From Epiperipatus broadwayi (lineage: Eukaryota > Onychophora > Udeonychophora > Euonychophora > Peripatidae), in NCBI GenBank assembly GCA_028023455.1, contig JAQFVV010006645.1, forward strand, positions 186,001 through 250,000: a DNA stretch of 64,000 bases, in the 5' to 3' direction. Shown in pieces: positions 47,388 through 59,109 of the stretch. The translations under genes were made by a program, and so were the position numbers. The notes beneath the pieces are model-generated. The model had not been told where the DNA came from, made no database searches, and worked only from the letters and a program-made list of their open reading frames with translations. Positions within the stretch are counted from its first letter, which is position 1; each line of letters begins with the position of its first letter.

Positions 47388-47630
47388 AAACATCACATGA
47401 TCACCATTTCTTATGCTTGTTCATAACTGTTATTAAAACAAACAAAACTCTCCATACAATAATGCAACTCAGTGCAACCCAGAGTAATCAATAGATGCCA
47501 GAAGGCTTGTGCATAAAATTCCCATCTAATGCCTATGGAGAGTTTTGCCTGTTTTAATAACAGTTATGAGCCAGCATAAGAAATGATGATCATGTGATAT
47601 TTGGTGGTTTAATACCAATCCTGCCTAGTA
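47388..47630. repeat. Repeat family A, short foldback copy
   Basis: Arms of about 75 bp, AACATCACATGATCACCA through CAAAACTCTCCAT and the inverse ATGGAGAGTTTTGCC through GATCATGTGATATTTG, enclose a shortened body that lacks the ribozyme. It ends about 140 bp before the next family A copy. Confidence 0.8.
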
Positions 47631-47768
47631 AGTTAGTGATGGCTATGGTTATTAAAGAATCAAAAATATCAAAATGTAAGGGTACTGAATTGACTATATA
47701 AGCTAATGAGCTTAGATTGAAAATATTATTGTGTTTTCAATTTTATTCTCATAGTTTTGTAGTTAAGT

Positions 47769-47810
47769 AGAGCACTGCACTTAGATTCCAAGATCTAAGT
47801 GCAGTGCTCT
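47769..47810. repeat. Perfect 18-bp hairpin at the edge of a family A copy
   Basis: AGAGCACTGCACTTAGAT, loop TCCAAG, then its exact reverse complement. It lies immediately upstream of CAGATCCAAGG, the 5' part of the hammerhead-bearing repeat. The loop bases echo TCCAAG in that repeat, which suggests an inverted duplication of the repeat's edge. Confidence 0.75.
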
Positions 47811-47985
47811 CAGATCCAAGGCTCCTCACTGATGAAGGCCACAAGCCAGAAACTAGCCTGAGGATACTGGATGAGTAGACACTAGATGGGGATTTTATGC
47901 ACAAGCCTCCTGGCATTCATTGATTACTCTGGTTTTCACTGAGTGGCACTACTGTATGGAGAGTTTTGCCTGCTTTAAATAAAAA
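47811..47985 (+). repeat. Hammerhead-bearing repeat family A, third copy
   Basis: It is collinear with 38765-38940: CAGATCCAAGGCTCCTC, the ribozyme, GATGAGTAGACACTAGATG, GATTTTATGCACAAGCC and GGAGAGTTTTGCCTG. No coding potential. Confidence 0.85.
47823..47864 (+). ncRNA. Hammerhead ribozyme motif, family A (best preserved core)
   Basis: Stem I TCCTCA, core CTGATGA, stem II GGC-CACAA-GCC flanked by A on both sides, GAAA, then ACTAGC and C, then TGAGGA. Stem I is six perfect Watson-Crick pairs, whereas the 27-kb copy has one G-T wobble there. The base before the cleavage position is C instead of U (ACTAGCC against consensus ACTAGTC), which would be expected to impair cleavage. Confidence 0.7.
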
Positions 47986-48966
47986 CAAATTAGTATAAAA
48001 CTTGATGGCTTGAATAATATTCTTCTCTGTTTTTTCCAAGTGTTACTCGTCTAATCAGTAGCAGCTAGCATAGAAAATATCCTGATAATCTTTACATTTA
48101 TAAATAATGAATTTAAAGTAATGCTTAATCACATAGGCCATTTTGTCAAAACCAACAATTTCATTTCCATGCTAACTCTCACTATTCAATCCAGAAATAC
48201 CCAGAATAAAATATTATAATAACAACTCATACTAAATTAAAGATTATTAATGCTTCATACACAGAAATATATTGCAAATATTAAATATAATGTTAATATA
48301 GTTTCAATACTAAAAGAAACTATTACATTCAAAATAAAAAACGAAAAAAAAACCCAGCCTGTGTCTTACTACCAATAGCTGAATATATTTAGAAAGATAT
48401 AAATCAAGTTTGAACATTTAACAATTCAACTAGATAATGGAAATAATACAAGATATAACCACAAATAAAATACCATCACAAACCTAGTGCATTTAATTAA
48501 TTTAATTATTAAATAAAATTATTTATAAATAGTTTGATGACTGCGCGCTGAATGTGAGTAAAAATATTTGTGCTTATATATATAAATATATTATTGTTAT
48601 TGCTTAGTAATTTTTAGAATATTATATAGATTTTTAAAAATTAAAATGATAAACAGTTTTTAAATCAATCATAATCATTAATTCATATTTTCTTTTTCTT
48701 TTTTTTTTTTAAAAAATTTTAATACGAATAAAAAAATAATTTGACTTATTTTATATAGTGACTTATCTTGTGTTTTTTTCTTCAGCAAACACATAAGATA
48801 GATTGTATTATTTTAGATTTTAAAAAATCCAACACAATTGCTAAATGTACATGACTATTTTGTGTGTGTGTGTGCGCGTTATATTTCTAATTAAATAAAT
48901 AAACAAATTATCTAGTCAAAGATGTCAACATTAAATTCAATGACATTGATGTCTTAATTTGAAGTC
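47986..48966. other. Intronic AT-rich stretch
   Basis: No gene or recognisable element is seen. Confidence 0.55.
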
Positions 48967-49099
48967 AAACTGGATGATACCTGTCAAGCATTGGTGGTCA
49001 AGAGGTCAGCGACAGCTGCTTTACAAGCAGTTATCCCGGGTTAGCGGGTTCGCTTCCTGGCTGGTGCTATGACACATGAGAAAAAAAAACTGGATGATA
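48967..49099 (+). mobile_element. tRNA-derived SINE with 13-bp target duplication
   Basis: The body at 48980-49086 reads GTCAAGCATTGGTGG, an anticodon-arm-like CTGC-TTTACAA-GCAG, CCCGGGTTAGC and a good box B GGTTCGCTTCC. It ends GCTATGACACATGAG plus an A-tail. The flanking AAACTGGATGATA is repeated exactly at 48967-48979 and 49087-49099, proving retroposition. The loop TTTACAA would correspond to a UAC (valine) anticodon, but the parent tRNA is not certain. The element depends on a LINE for mobility. Confidence 0.9.
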
Positions 49100-49140
49100 T
49101 AACTAAATCTAAATAATTTTTGAAAAGAGTCACATCTGTA

Positions 49141-49623
49141 TTTATAACTTACAAGCTTAAGAGATAGGATTACGTGATCAATGACTCTTATTTTGACTAT
49201 TTATAGTCTCTGCCACAAGTCTTATGCAATTTTATATTGCTAAGACTACTACTATATGGTATGGCTGAAGATCAATCAGCCCCATATAGCTAATTGAGTT
49301 GGATAGCTGGGTTTGAAGACATGTAGATGTCTGAAAATTTCAGATTTTCCACTCAATAGATAACTTTTAATAAGTGCTTGGCTTTGGGTTGGTATTTTTA
49401 GATCTAGTGTCTGAACCTAGCCTGACACCTCTCTGAGGAATGCCAAAGCACGAAACCATGGTCAGAGGTTTGGGAAGGGGTTTCTGACAGAGATATTTTA
49501 AGTGCTGGCTCTGGCTAAGCATTTATCATAAAGCTTGTTGAGGGATTGGCAATCCTCATTGTTTATAACTTACAAGTTTAAGAGATAGGGTCATGTGATC
49601 TATGACTCTTATTTTGATTATCA
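49141..49623 (+). repeat. Hammerhead-bearing repeat family D, partial tandem (unit 421 bp), retrozyme-like
   Basis: TTTATAACTTACAAGCTTAA at 49141 recurs at 49562 as TTTATAACTTACAAGTTTAA and stays similar for about 62 bp, giving a head-to-tail period of 421 bp. A complete hammerhead motif sits inside the unit. A diverged single copy is at 59110-59450. There is no ORF. The layout suggests insertion from a multimeric or circular RNA template. Confidence 0.75.
49427..49469 (+). ncRNA. Type-I hammerhead ribozyme motif, family D
   Basis: Stem I ACCTCT (six pairs with AGAGGT at 49464-49469), core CTGAGGA (49433-49439), stem II TGC-CAAA-GCA flanked by A and C, GAAA (49452-49455), stem III ACC-AT-GGT with a two-base loop, cleavage C at 49463. 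All conserved core bases are present; the variable core position 7 is G. The very short stem III is typical of the hammerheads reported in Penelope-like elements and retrozymes. Confidence 0.78.
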
Positions 49624-50719
49624 TAATATGTCTCAATAAATTAAATAGATTGGTTTTCGAGAATGTTAGAAGCATATCCATATACAAACATTTTAGTAGG
49701 AATCTTTAAACTAATGTTTAAAAATAATCTTGTTCTAACTTATAAATATTAAAAAGGAGAGGGGGCATTAAAAGAAAAAAATAATTCATTTGCTGAATAT
49801 TTAATGTTTTTTTAAATGATCTTATTGGATGAATTGCATTGTAGGAGCCAATAACAATCATTTGGCAAAAATACAAAATAAAAATTTAATTATTGTAATA
49901 GTCAGATTTGCATAGTCAACAAAGCTAATCTTAGGTTCCAAGGAGCATCAATATAAACATTACTACAAAAAATACAAAGTTGAACGTCAGTATCTATATC
50001 CCCAGGACAATTTTTACATGACTATTGCATCTGATGTTAGTATAAATGCTCTTTTTCATATACCCACTGAGGTCAGAGAGATACAAGAGAACTCTTAAAA
50101 CTAAAAATAAATATTAATTGTAGTAAACAAGACACAAATATGAGATGTACTGTGTATATAGATTTAGCAATAACAATAAAAAATGAAATAAAAGTTCATA
50201 TGTCTAGATTTAAATCCAAGATTTTATTGTTTTTCATACAGGTTAAAAAAGTTTAGTAACTAGGCAGGCTTTATATGTTTTAGTAACCTCTAGGGTGGAC
50301 ATTCTACAATGGTTACTTTATTAATTAGTAGAGAATGAAGCTAGGAGTATTTATTTAAGTATATTAAAATCACAATCATTAATAGATGACTGCAATGGAC
50401 TTAGATTATGACTGACAACATGCTTGCAATATTAGGCTGGAAAATATATTTAAAAAAACCATGCAGTGCTAGGTTATCAAAAATAGAAAAGTATATCTGA
50501 TGATGAAACAGAAATGGGTCTGCCTATCTTGATGAGGCCATACCTAGAAATTTCATTGGATCAGAGGGTCACATGAAGCAGGAATGAATGCCTGCTCCTA
50601 TAACTAGTAACAAACTTATTATTACCAAGCAGGAAATTAAGTAAACATTACCATTAGTGGGACAAAACATATGCTCTCTGGAAGAATAATTTGGAACTAT
50701 AATGTATAGTTCTCAGCAA
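49624..50719. other. Intronic stretch without recognised genes
   Basis: AT-rich. It may contain the outer part of the Merlin element that follows, but no inverted ends or target duplication were identified. Confidence 0.5.
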
Positions 50720-51370
50720 TATATATATATATTAAATTCCCCAAAAATTCTATCACTTTTGCAGAGACCTGAATGAAAATTCCTGTACATGGGATCAAAA
50801 TAAGGCATTGCTGATACCAAATTGCCATTTTAGATTACATTTTGCATGCATCCATAGATTATCTATATTTTGTGTATGGACATCTGTGTCATCCAGATCC
50901 ACGAAGTTCTCCTGGTGAACAATAATAGAATGCATGTATGAGATTTTATAAATTCTGCTTAAGGTATTTTATGCAGTACACCCTTCCATAATGATGTAGG
51001 TCCCTAGCAAAATGTATTGTTGTATAAGGGTTTCAAGAGTAACAGCCTTCTATCCAAAACCTGTCATGAAACTCTAGACTCCCCTTTCTATGCCATCAAA
51101 CACCCAAAGGTCTGTGACTATTCTTGATGATAATATTTTCTATAAAAATATTTAGTCTCATTGACTTCTATAATTAGTGGCACTCTATTATGTAGAATCG
51201 ACCAAGCTGTATCTTGCACATTTGTCTCTGCAAAAATTCACCCAATCTATAACTTGGGCATTTACATCAATCTTGTGATCAATGTAATTTTGCAACAAAT
51301 TATTTGCCCAATAAAAGACTAACAATGATTTTCAGAAACAGATGACTTCTGGAAAAAAAGATTTGTGTCT
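50720..51370 (-). pseudogene. Merlin-type (IS1595/ISXO2-like) transposase relic, second copy
   Basis: Minus-strand frames give, in order: VIDWVNFCRDKC; PLIIEVNETKYF (first catalytic site, Asp changed to Asn); TDLWVFDGIERG; IQQYILLGTYIIM (the strand normally carrying the second Asp, here lost); ENFVDLDDTDVHTQNIDNLW and MHAK (third catalytic region). The order and the H-T-Q-N-I-x-x-L-W motif are diagnostic of the ISXO2-like/Merlin DDE transposase. Stops, frameshifts and lost catalytic residues show it is dead. It is more complete than the relic at 13835-14260. Confidence 0.8.
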
Positions 51371-54300
51371 TATGAATATACACTAACATAATCTGCCTTG
51401 CTGTCTAACACTATCTGTGCCTTCAGCATATGTTAGCAGTGAACACTGTTCATTGCAAGGCTAACATTCTCACTAACCATCTCATTGCCAATTCCAGAGT
51501 CCAAAGTTTCTCCATCAACTGCCATGAATGCCAAGATTCTGTTTGAATATCCAGAAGATCTAAGATTTCACTTACTGACATGATAAGTGTTACATAATTT
51601 ATGCCTGCCATAACCTTGTTGTAGATCGTGAAGTAATGTGATTCTCACACAAGTTCTCTGAATGGGTTTCAGACACCATATAGGATATGTGCAATTATTT
51701 TGACAAAGTACTAGCATTAAAACTACCAATACTGTCAAAGTTCCAAATTTACAACTACAGGGAAAAAAGAAAAAGTAATAAAATTTGGAAAAAAAAGTTC
51801 AAAATTATTCAGCCAGAATGCATATTTTTCAGCCTGCTAAAGGTAATGTTTACCATAATTCATTTGCACTGATAATAATATTAAGAACAACAGTGAAGAT
51901 TATTCAAGTATGTATATGAGAAATACATCCTCTTTTGGTGTGACCATATCTGAGAGCATTCAGTCAACACAATTCCATAAAGCAGGAATGATCATCTGCT
52001 TTTAGAACAAATAGAAGGTACAAACAATAATTGATTTTTAATTATTAAAACCTGGAAATTAAAAGAACAACAAACAAGCATGAGTAACCAGATTATAAAT
52101 TTGAACAAGCAGTTATATACTAATTTATCTGCCTAAATGGATTATCTAGGATAAATATTTCTAAATAATAAAATATTAATAATCCTTACTTAATTGAAGA
52201 AGATCCATTCTAGAAATTGTCCTCACACATATTAAGAAATATAATAACCATATAGTAGCTTAAGAGATCTATGATTTAGATATATAATTATAATAAAATA
52301 TTTAGAAGGCTAACATAAATTAAGTGAAATACATATTTGTCCCTTCAAAAAATTTAAATTAACCTAATTTTAAAATTGTTTTTAAAATAATACTTATTTA
52401 CATTTACTTTAAAAAAAACCATGGTTTTCTAATCCGGATAATTACAAAAGTAATGTTTTAATTGAAATACATGACTGATTATTTCTAGGAAACACAAAAT
52501 CTTTGATCCAAGTGAGTCAGGGAGATTAAAACATCTATGCATCTTTGATTAATTAGCTTTCTTTTAGCAAAATGGTTCTAGGACTTTAAAAAAATGAAAA
52601 TATTTTTATAAAAGAGCCCTTCATCACCTCATTGTTCAAATACTAAATCTGGCACATATATATAACTTAAGAATGACCACATATAGCAATATATTCGATC
52701 ATTCTTAACAAACAGGTTATGTTAACATATATTAGATAATATTAAAGTAAAACAATATTAAAGAAAATTCCCAACACACAAAAATAAAAATTGCATAATA
52801 AAAATAAAAGAGGAACATCAACTGTATATGAATTGTTTTCCAGTATGATTGCAGAGATCTCATGGTAAGAGTTCAATATTCTGTAATTACCTTCACAAAG
52901 GATTTTAAAAACCTGGCAAAATATGAAGAGCAGAATATAAGTATGGTGATTCATAGCTTTCATGATAAAATTTACATTCATTTGAACCTGGATGACACTT
53001 TTCTCAGATACCAATGTTGATGTTATTATGGAGACAGGTAATAGCAATCTAATTGAGAATGGCAAAATTATTTAAATAGCTTCTTATTTTTTGAATGAAG
53101 GCTTAGCAGGTCAGCAGGCTAAATTCATTTATTATAGCAAAACATCAGCATAGGTACACTAGTCAGCAGACTTCAGATGGGCAGCAGTTCACCAAATCTA
53201 TCAGGATTCCAAACTTGCACTCCTCTGGAATGGTGAAGAGGAAATGGACACAAGCTTTTATTCCAAGGTTAGCATAATGTGACTTTTAGTTGCCAAATGA
53301 TCAATGAGCTTTTTAAAACTTGGTGGATGGAAATTCAGTTGTCAAACTTAAAGAATTTTTATCAAAGATATGACCCTATTTTTACATTTTCATAGGTACT
53401 TATACTATTTTTCAACAAAAGGTATCTGGATTAGTTTTAATTAAAAACTATTTTTTCAGATAATAATTTTGATCAGCTTAATTACAATTTAATCCTGTAC
53501 TTGTTTATTAATATAAAATTTCCAAATTCTAAATACCTTTTGTATTCCTTGCAGTAATTAAGCATCAATTAACATCTTTTTACTGCAAAGCCAAATGTTG
53601 TAAAAACCATCCTTTAATTTTATAGATCATACAAAGCAATTACTTTATTTTCTATCAATTAGATAAAGTTTCAGTAACAATTAAAATATAATGTTCAAGA
53701 ATTTTAAATAGCTGAATTTTAAATTAATTGTTTATTACCAGAATTTTCTAGAACCTGTTATGCATTTGAACATTACTAATTATTTATCTCATCTCAGCTG
53801 TTTCTGATCCTTTTTACACACACATACACATGCTTTAATAAATTTAATGAAATATTTTTCTTTATAACAGAGTTTTAAAATATTTAAATACAAACTGCCA
53901 TGAAGCATATATATATATATATATACATAACTTCTTTATATATCTATATTTTCTATCTCATATGTAGTAATAAATATATGAATATATTATAAAAATTTAA
54001 AATGATATAATACAACAAAGAATTAAATGTAAAGTTGTGAGATATAAAATAAAAAATAACACAGATAAAAAGTGAAAATTGTTAAGTATAAGTATATGGA
54101 AATATATAAAGAATTTAAATATACATACGTGAAAACTGAAATAAATTTATAAATTAACTTATTGACTAAATTTAACTAGTCAGCCAATCAAAATTGTTAA
54201 TAATGTATCTTTACAAACATTGATATCATGTTAAAATAATCAGCCAAATAGGTCTTCCAAAGCATTCGTTGGATGGCAATCAACTATCAAGTAGTATATT

Positions 54301-54930
54301 TTGACACAGGGTGCAATCTTTTTACATTTAGATCAGTGTTCTTATATTTAGTATTTAAATAAAAAAGGCTTTGCATATTATACTGATGTATACTATCAGA
54401 TAACACTTTGCCAACTTATGAGTCATTTTGAAGTTACAAAATAATTGAATTGACAGAGGTTATTGATTAGTTACTTTAATCAGTAGTTAAAAATAGTAAG
54501 TGTATAATACTGATGCCTTGATTAGCTAGTCAATTCAACTTTATTAGTAAATTAATTTGTATACACAGCATGTCAATATGTAAATAATGTTATTTATATA
54601 TAAGGTATGCATTATAAAGATTCGTTATTTGAATTACAAAATATATATTATAAAAATATGACTAATAAATTTTTATTTATATTTTTGAAAAAGACTTTTA
54701 GTTCTCAAGATGTTGGCATAGACAAAAGCAATTAATAAAAAGAATTGAAAGCAATAAGATGTAAAAATATATTTTTTAAAAATACGTAGAGTAATATGAG
54801 ATAAAAAATTAATATTTTACTACTTTTTGCAGGATGTGATAAAACAAAAATCTCCGTTAAGGATTAAGCTACACCAACTGCACTATTCTCACGCTATTCC
54901 TGTGTGTCTTTATATATGAATATATATATA
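51371..54930. other. Intronic stretch without recognised genes
   Basis: 51371-51700 may still be Merlin-derived. The rest is AT-rich with a short (TA)n run near 53910-53925. No coding domain is recognised. Confidence 0.5.
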
Positions 54931-55757
54931 AAGAACTTGAACTTGAATTTTCAAGCTCCCTATGTCTATCCAATCTATTTTATACAACTGATACACATAA
55001 ACACGTACATGCGTAAATGATAAATGATTTCCAGTATATGTATTTCATTCTGAACCAGCACTCAACAGTTGGTTCAGATCATCTCCCACACATATATACA
55101 ATCAGTGGTCAGTTACATTAAAAAATCAAATCTTCAACTTTTAATAGACAAGCTTCAATTTTTTCCACTCTCCAACTCTGCAGCCATCCATTTCATTGAA
55201 AATCGAGGATGGAATGCTCAAAGCAATAATGATGCCAATATCATTGTCATACCTGTGTTGATCTTAAATCTTTCTGATCTATCACACATAGGCCTTTAAT
55301 ATGTTTTATTTAATTACACAGAAGAGGTATGGGTAGAATACAGCCTGTAATCTGCCCATCCCTCTTCTGTATAATTAAATGGACATATTAAGGTCCTATG
55401 TGTGAGGGAGCATTGATCCAAAATCAATATGAATATGACAATAATATTGGTGTCAACAAGGGGTTTGAGCAATTCATTCTCAGATTTTCAATGCAATGGA
55501 TGACTGAAGAGTTGGACAGTGAAGAAGATTAAAGATTGTCCATTAAAGTGTGAAGATTTGCTATCTTAATATAAACTGAGCACTGATTGTATATATGTGT
55601 AGGAGATGATGAACTGGACAAACTGAAGAATGCTGGTTTCACATAAATTATATATATTGGAGCCTTTTATTCTTTATGCATGCATGTGGTCATGTGTATC
55701 AGATGTATAAAATAAATTGGATAGATGTAGGGAGCATGAAAGTTTGAGTTCAAGTCT
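54931..55757. repeat. Large palindrome, repeat family B (827 bp)
   Basis: The sequence is an imperfect palindrome centred near 55345, with arms of about 400 bp. The outer ends are ACTTGAACTTGAATTTTC and TTTGAGTTCAAGTC. Middle landmarks are ATATATACAATCAGTG and CACTGATTGTATATAT. The centre is AGAAGAGGTATGGG with CCCATCCCTCTTCT. No long ORF is preserved. The ends match the shorter family B copies at 157, 15412 and 61320. A foldback or MITE-type DNA element is the likeliest identity. Confidence 0.85.
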
Positions 55758-55969
55758 TTTTAATTGCATTAAGTTTAGTATAGACAATATACATATATTT
55801 AAATATTATATATAAACATATATAAAATGAGAGACATAGAACAAACCTTTGTCTATATATATGAGGATGTGCAAAAGAAAGAGGCAGGGTATATATATAT
55901 GTTTAATTTAATTTTAATAGTAAATATGCATTACAATAAGTTAAAAAAAATATCATGCTAAATTTATAC

Positions 55970-56271
55970 CTTGGCAACTTTTTGAATTTCACACCACACT
56001 TCTAGATCCGATGTTACATCGACAGTGCTCATCACCACTTTAACGTCTCCAATGACATCGTTTCTGGAAAACTTATCATAATCATAAAATTGAAAATGTA
56101 AGGTTTTATCCATTAGCTCTTCGTGAGTTATAGGAAATTTAAAAATCTCATTAAAAAGTGGATTAAGTGTTTTTCTATGCACAGCAGTTTGTCGTATTTT
56201 ATTGTCAATATCTGGATGTAACCAAATTTTAACATAAGGATCCCCAAAGTTTACTGATGGAAGATCATGAG
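55970..56271 (-). CDS. Synaptotagmin (Syt12-like), internal exon: most of C2A
   Basis: The exon lies between acceptor TTTTTTCTAG (AG at 56272-56273) and donor GCCAAG|GTATAAA (GT at 55968-55969). It needs one base from an upstream exon to complete an Ala codon. It encodes AHDLPSVNFGDPYVKIWLHP, then RKTLNPLFNEIFKFPIT, then LHFQFYDYDKFSRNDVIGDV, ending EVWCEIQKVAK. GDPYVK, the NP-x-FNE strand and loop 3 YDYDKFSRND identify a synaptotagmin C2A domain. Loop 3 keeps Asp, Asp, Ser and Asp at calcium-ligand positions, while the first loop 1 Asp is Asn. The first two C2A strands and the membrane segment should be in exons beyond 56.3 kb, and none was found by eye up to 64000. Confidence 0.93.
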
Positions 56272-57573
56272 CTAGAAAAAATAAAAACATAATTAATAAT
56301 TAAAGTTTTAAGTCGGTTTAAACATTAAAGTTCTTATAAATTATTTCCAAAATCGATTATATGACAAAAGTTTTCTAATATTGGTCAATATTTTATCACA
56401 ATAAGAAAATAATATTGAAATGTTTTATTCTATATCATACTTTTTATTTAACCAATTTTTATAACAAATAAATATCACTTCAATATTCCTTTAAAAGAGA
56501 GAGGAAAAAAACTTACAAAAAGCCTTAAAAAAACTGACATTTCTTATCAGTTTTACCAATTGACAAGCGATAATGAATGTAGGAGTTTTGTATTTTAGTT
56601 TTATTATCTATCTGCAAATTCTGTATATGTATTTCATATCTAACTGAGCTGACTAAAAGACATCTGTCTGCCACAGAAATCTTAAGCCTGTTCATAATAA
56701 AAAAAAAAAAACTTTTCAGTTTTACCATATCTAGATTTGAACTCTAAATCCTGAGCTGCATTAACAATGCCCTTACAAAACCATTAATATACAGAAATAT
56801 ATGTATATTATCTTTAATCTTTAATATAGATTCTAAAGTAAAAGAAAGAAGAAAGATTTAAATTAGTCACTCAATAAATCTAATTTATCAAGACAGTTTA
56901 ATTTATTATTATACTGATATTTGGGAAATATACTTTTATCATAATTAAATGTCATCAAAATCATCGTTGTCATTATGTACATTTACATAGGAGAAAAATT
57001 AAAACTGAGTTTAAGTAGTACTCTTCCGAATACAGATCCCCAAAATTTCCCTCCTACCTCGGTACATAGTGAAAAGCTTATCAGATTAGCGAACTACAAG
57101 TGATGAATCTCTTTCTATTTTTTTTTTAATTTTTGCTGTTGTTAAACACTCATTTTCTGAATAATAAATGAACTGCTCTCAAGATAAATCTTAAGTCCAT
57201 TTGGAATCTGAAAAATTTTCAAGTTTTATTTATTTAGATTGGATTAAAATTTTAGATATTAACTGCTATATCAGAAGACTCTTTATATATATAATAACAA
57301 AAGAGACATTTTTAAAAAATTTATATGAGATTTTTTAACTATTGATCATAAAAATTACTCAACACAGAAGGCAAATACATGATATGTTGTAAAAGTTTTT
57401 TTATTTATATATGATAGGCTCAGAAATATATATTATTTTTAAGATATATGTAAATTCAAGCTTAAATACATAGGACAAAAATGGTTAATCAAACTTCTAA
57501 AAAAAAAACAATCCATATTAATGGACAGTCGCTTATGTTATTGTATTAAAAGACATCACCAGTTACTTCATCA
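56272..57573. other. Intronic AT-rich stretch
   Basis: Expected to hold the next upstream synaptotagmin intron. No exon was recognised. Confidence 0.5.
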
Positions 57574-58377
57574 CTATATGGCAGGGATGCCCAACCTGTA
57601 GCTCGCGAGTCACATGTGGCTCGCGTAACTGTTTAATGTGGCTCGAATTGCACTCTTCAAAAAAATTGATAAAATATTTTATGTTCCTTGATGGCACATG
57701 CACACGCTAAAAAATAAACATTTTTACAATACAAACAATAACGATATGCAGTGTCAGGTTTCACATTAAATAAAATATATTTTTCCTGTAATTGTAATTT
57801 ATATGTATGTTACCAAATTTTTAATAAATAAAATGTATTTACATTTTTTTTTCTTTTTAACATATTACACCATTTTTTTTTTTTTTGCTGTCCACGTTTG
57901 GTTTGGGCTATATATATATTGTGTTTAGTGCTGGAAATAGTTTTTATCGAGATAGATCCATGTACACGTATATATTTTGCTGTATATATCGATGTTTAGT
58001 GCTGTAAACAGTTGTTTTTATCCGTGTACACGTATATATTTTGCTGTATATATATATTGATGTTTAGTGCTGTAAATAGTTGTTTTTATCGAGATAGATT
58101 CGTGTACACATATATATTTTGCTGTATATATTGATGTTTTCATCGAGAAAGATCCGTGTACACGTTATTTTGGCCACATTAGAAACGGCGGATTGATACC
58201 AATGTGAATAGGCCGTCCCCCCCCCCACCTATCTCCCTACATTGCAGGTTTAGTACCCAAGTACCATGTTTATAAATGTAATATGAAAAATGTAATATAT
58301 AATTGTGGCTCCCCAAATTTTTTTAAATTGTCAACTGGCTCGCGTCAAGTTAAAGGTTGGGCACCACTGCTATATGG
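57574..58377. mobile_element. Non-autonomous hAT transposon with 8-bp target duplication
   Basis: The element at 57582-58369 (788 bp) starts CAGGGATGCCCAACCT and ends AGGTTGGGCACCACTG. These are near-perfect inverted repeats of the CAG...CTG type seen in hAT elements. The flanking CTATATGG occurs exactly on both sides (57574-57581 and 58370-58377), the 8-bp duplication expected for hAT. Subterminal TGGCTCGCG repeats occur at both ends. No transposase is present. An internal minisatellite is listed separately. Confidence 0.93.
57905..58165. repeat. Minisatellite inside the hAT element
   Basis: About four imperfect copies, roughly 75 bp each, of TGTTTAGTGCTG, AATAGTTG, TTTTATCGAGATAGATCC, GTGTACACG and TATATATTTTGCTG. 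Copies differ by short deletions. Confidence 0.8.
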
Positions 58378-59109
58378 TATTTTACATTGTAAACAAAAAC
58401 TTTCAGATGACCCATTAGTACTAGCTCATACACCAACGTATTAACATATAACATTCAAATTAAAAATGCATCATTCTATTAAAGAATAAAAAATATATAA
58501 ATTCTTACAAATATATTTATATATCTATACATATTTTAACTTATAAACCTCATAAGAGGAAATGAATTCCTTAAACCTAAATATAATATACAGGCATGAT
58601 TATTATATGTAATTATCAAATATATACTTAAATGTATATTATAATATATCCAAGATATATGTAGGCATATGCTTAAACATAAGACACTGGAAAGGACTCA
58701 AGATCTAAAAGTCAATGGATTCCAACTTATCATTTTCAATGCTTGAATGTCATGACATTCTGAAAATCTAATCATTTAAAGTTTTTTTTAATTAAAAAAT
58801 ACAAATAATTGAAAATAAAGATAAAATATTTTATATTATCATTAGGTAAATGCTTTGACATTTATAAACCTAAAGGAGAATATTGTTTTCTGATTGCTAA
58901 TGATAATTATACAATACTAAATGAGATTTATTCAGTCTTCTATTATATTACATTAATAGAGTATTTCAATAATAATAATGAATCTATTCTATAAAATCTT
59001 ATGCACATGCTGACAGAAAATGCTCTTGAATCTTTACTGCAATAATATTTTGATAATGTTGTTTTTCTTTGGAGTATTGTTGATCTTTTTTTCACACACA
59101 TATATATAA

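Noticed and set aside
55608-55640. CTGAAGAATGCTGG in the palindrome, considered as a hammerhead core
   Set aside because: It is not followed by GAAA, and the arms do not form stem I.
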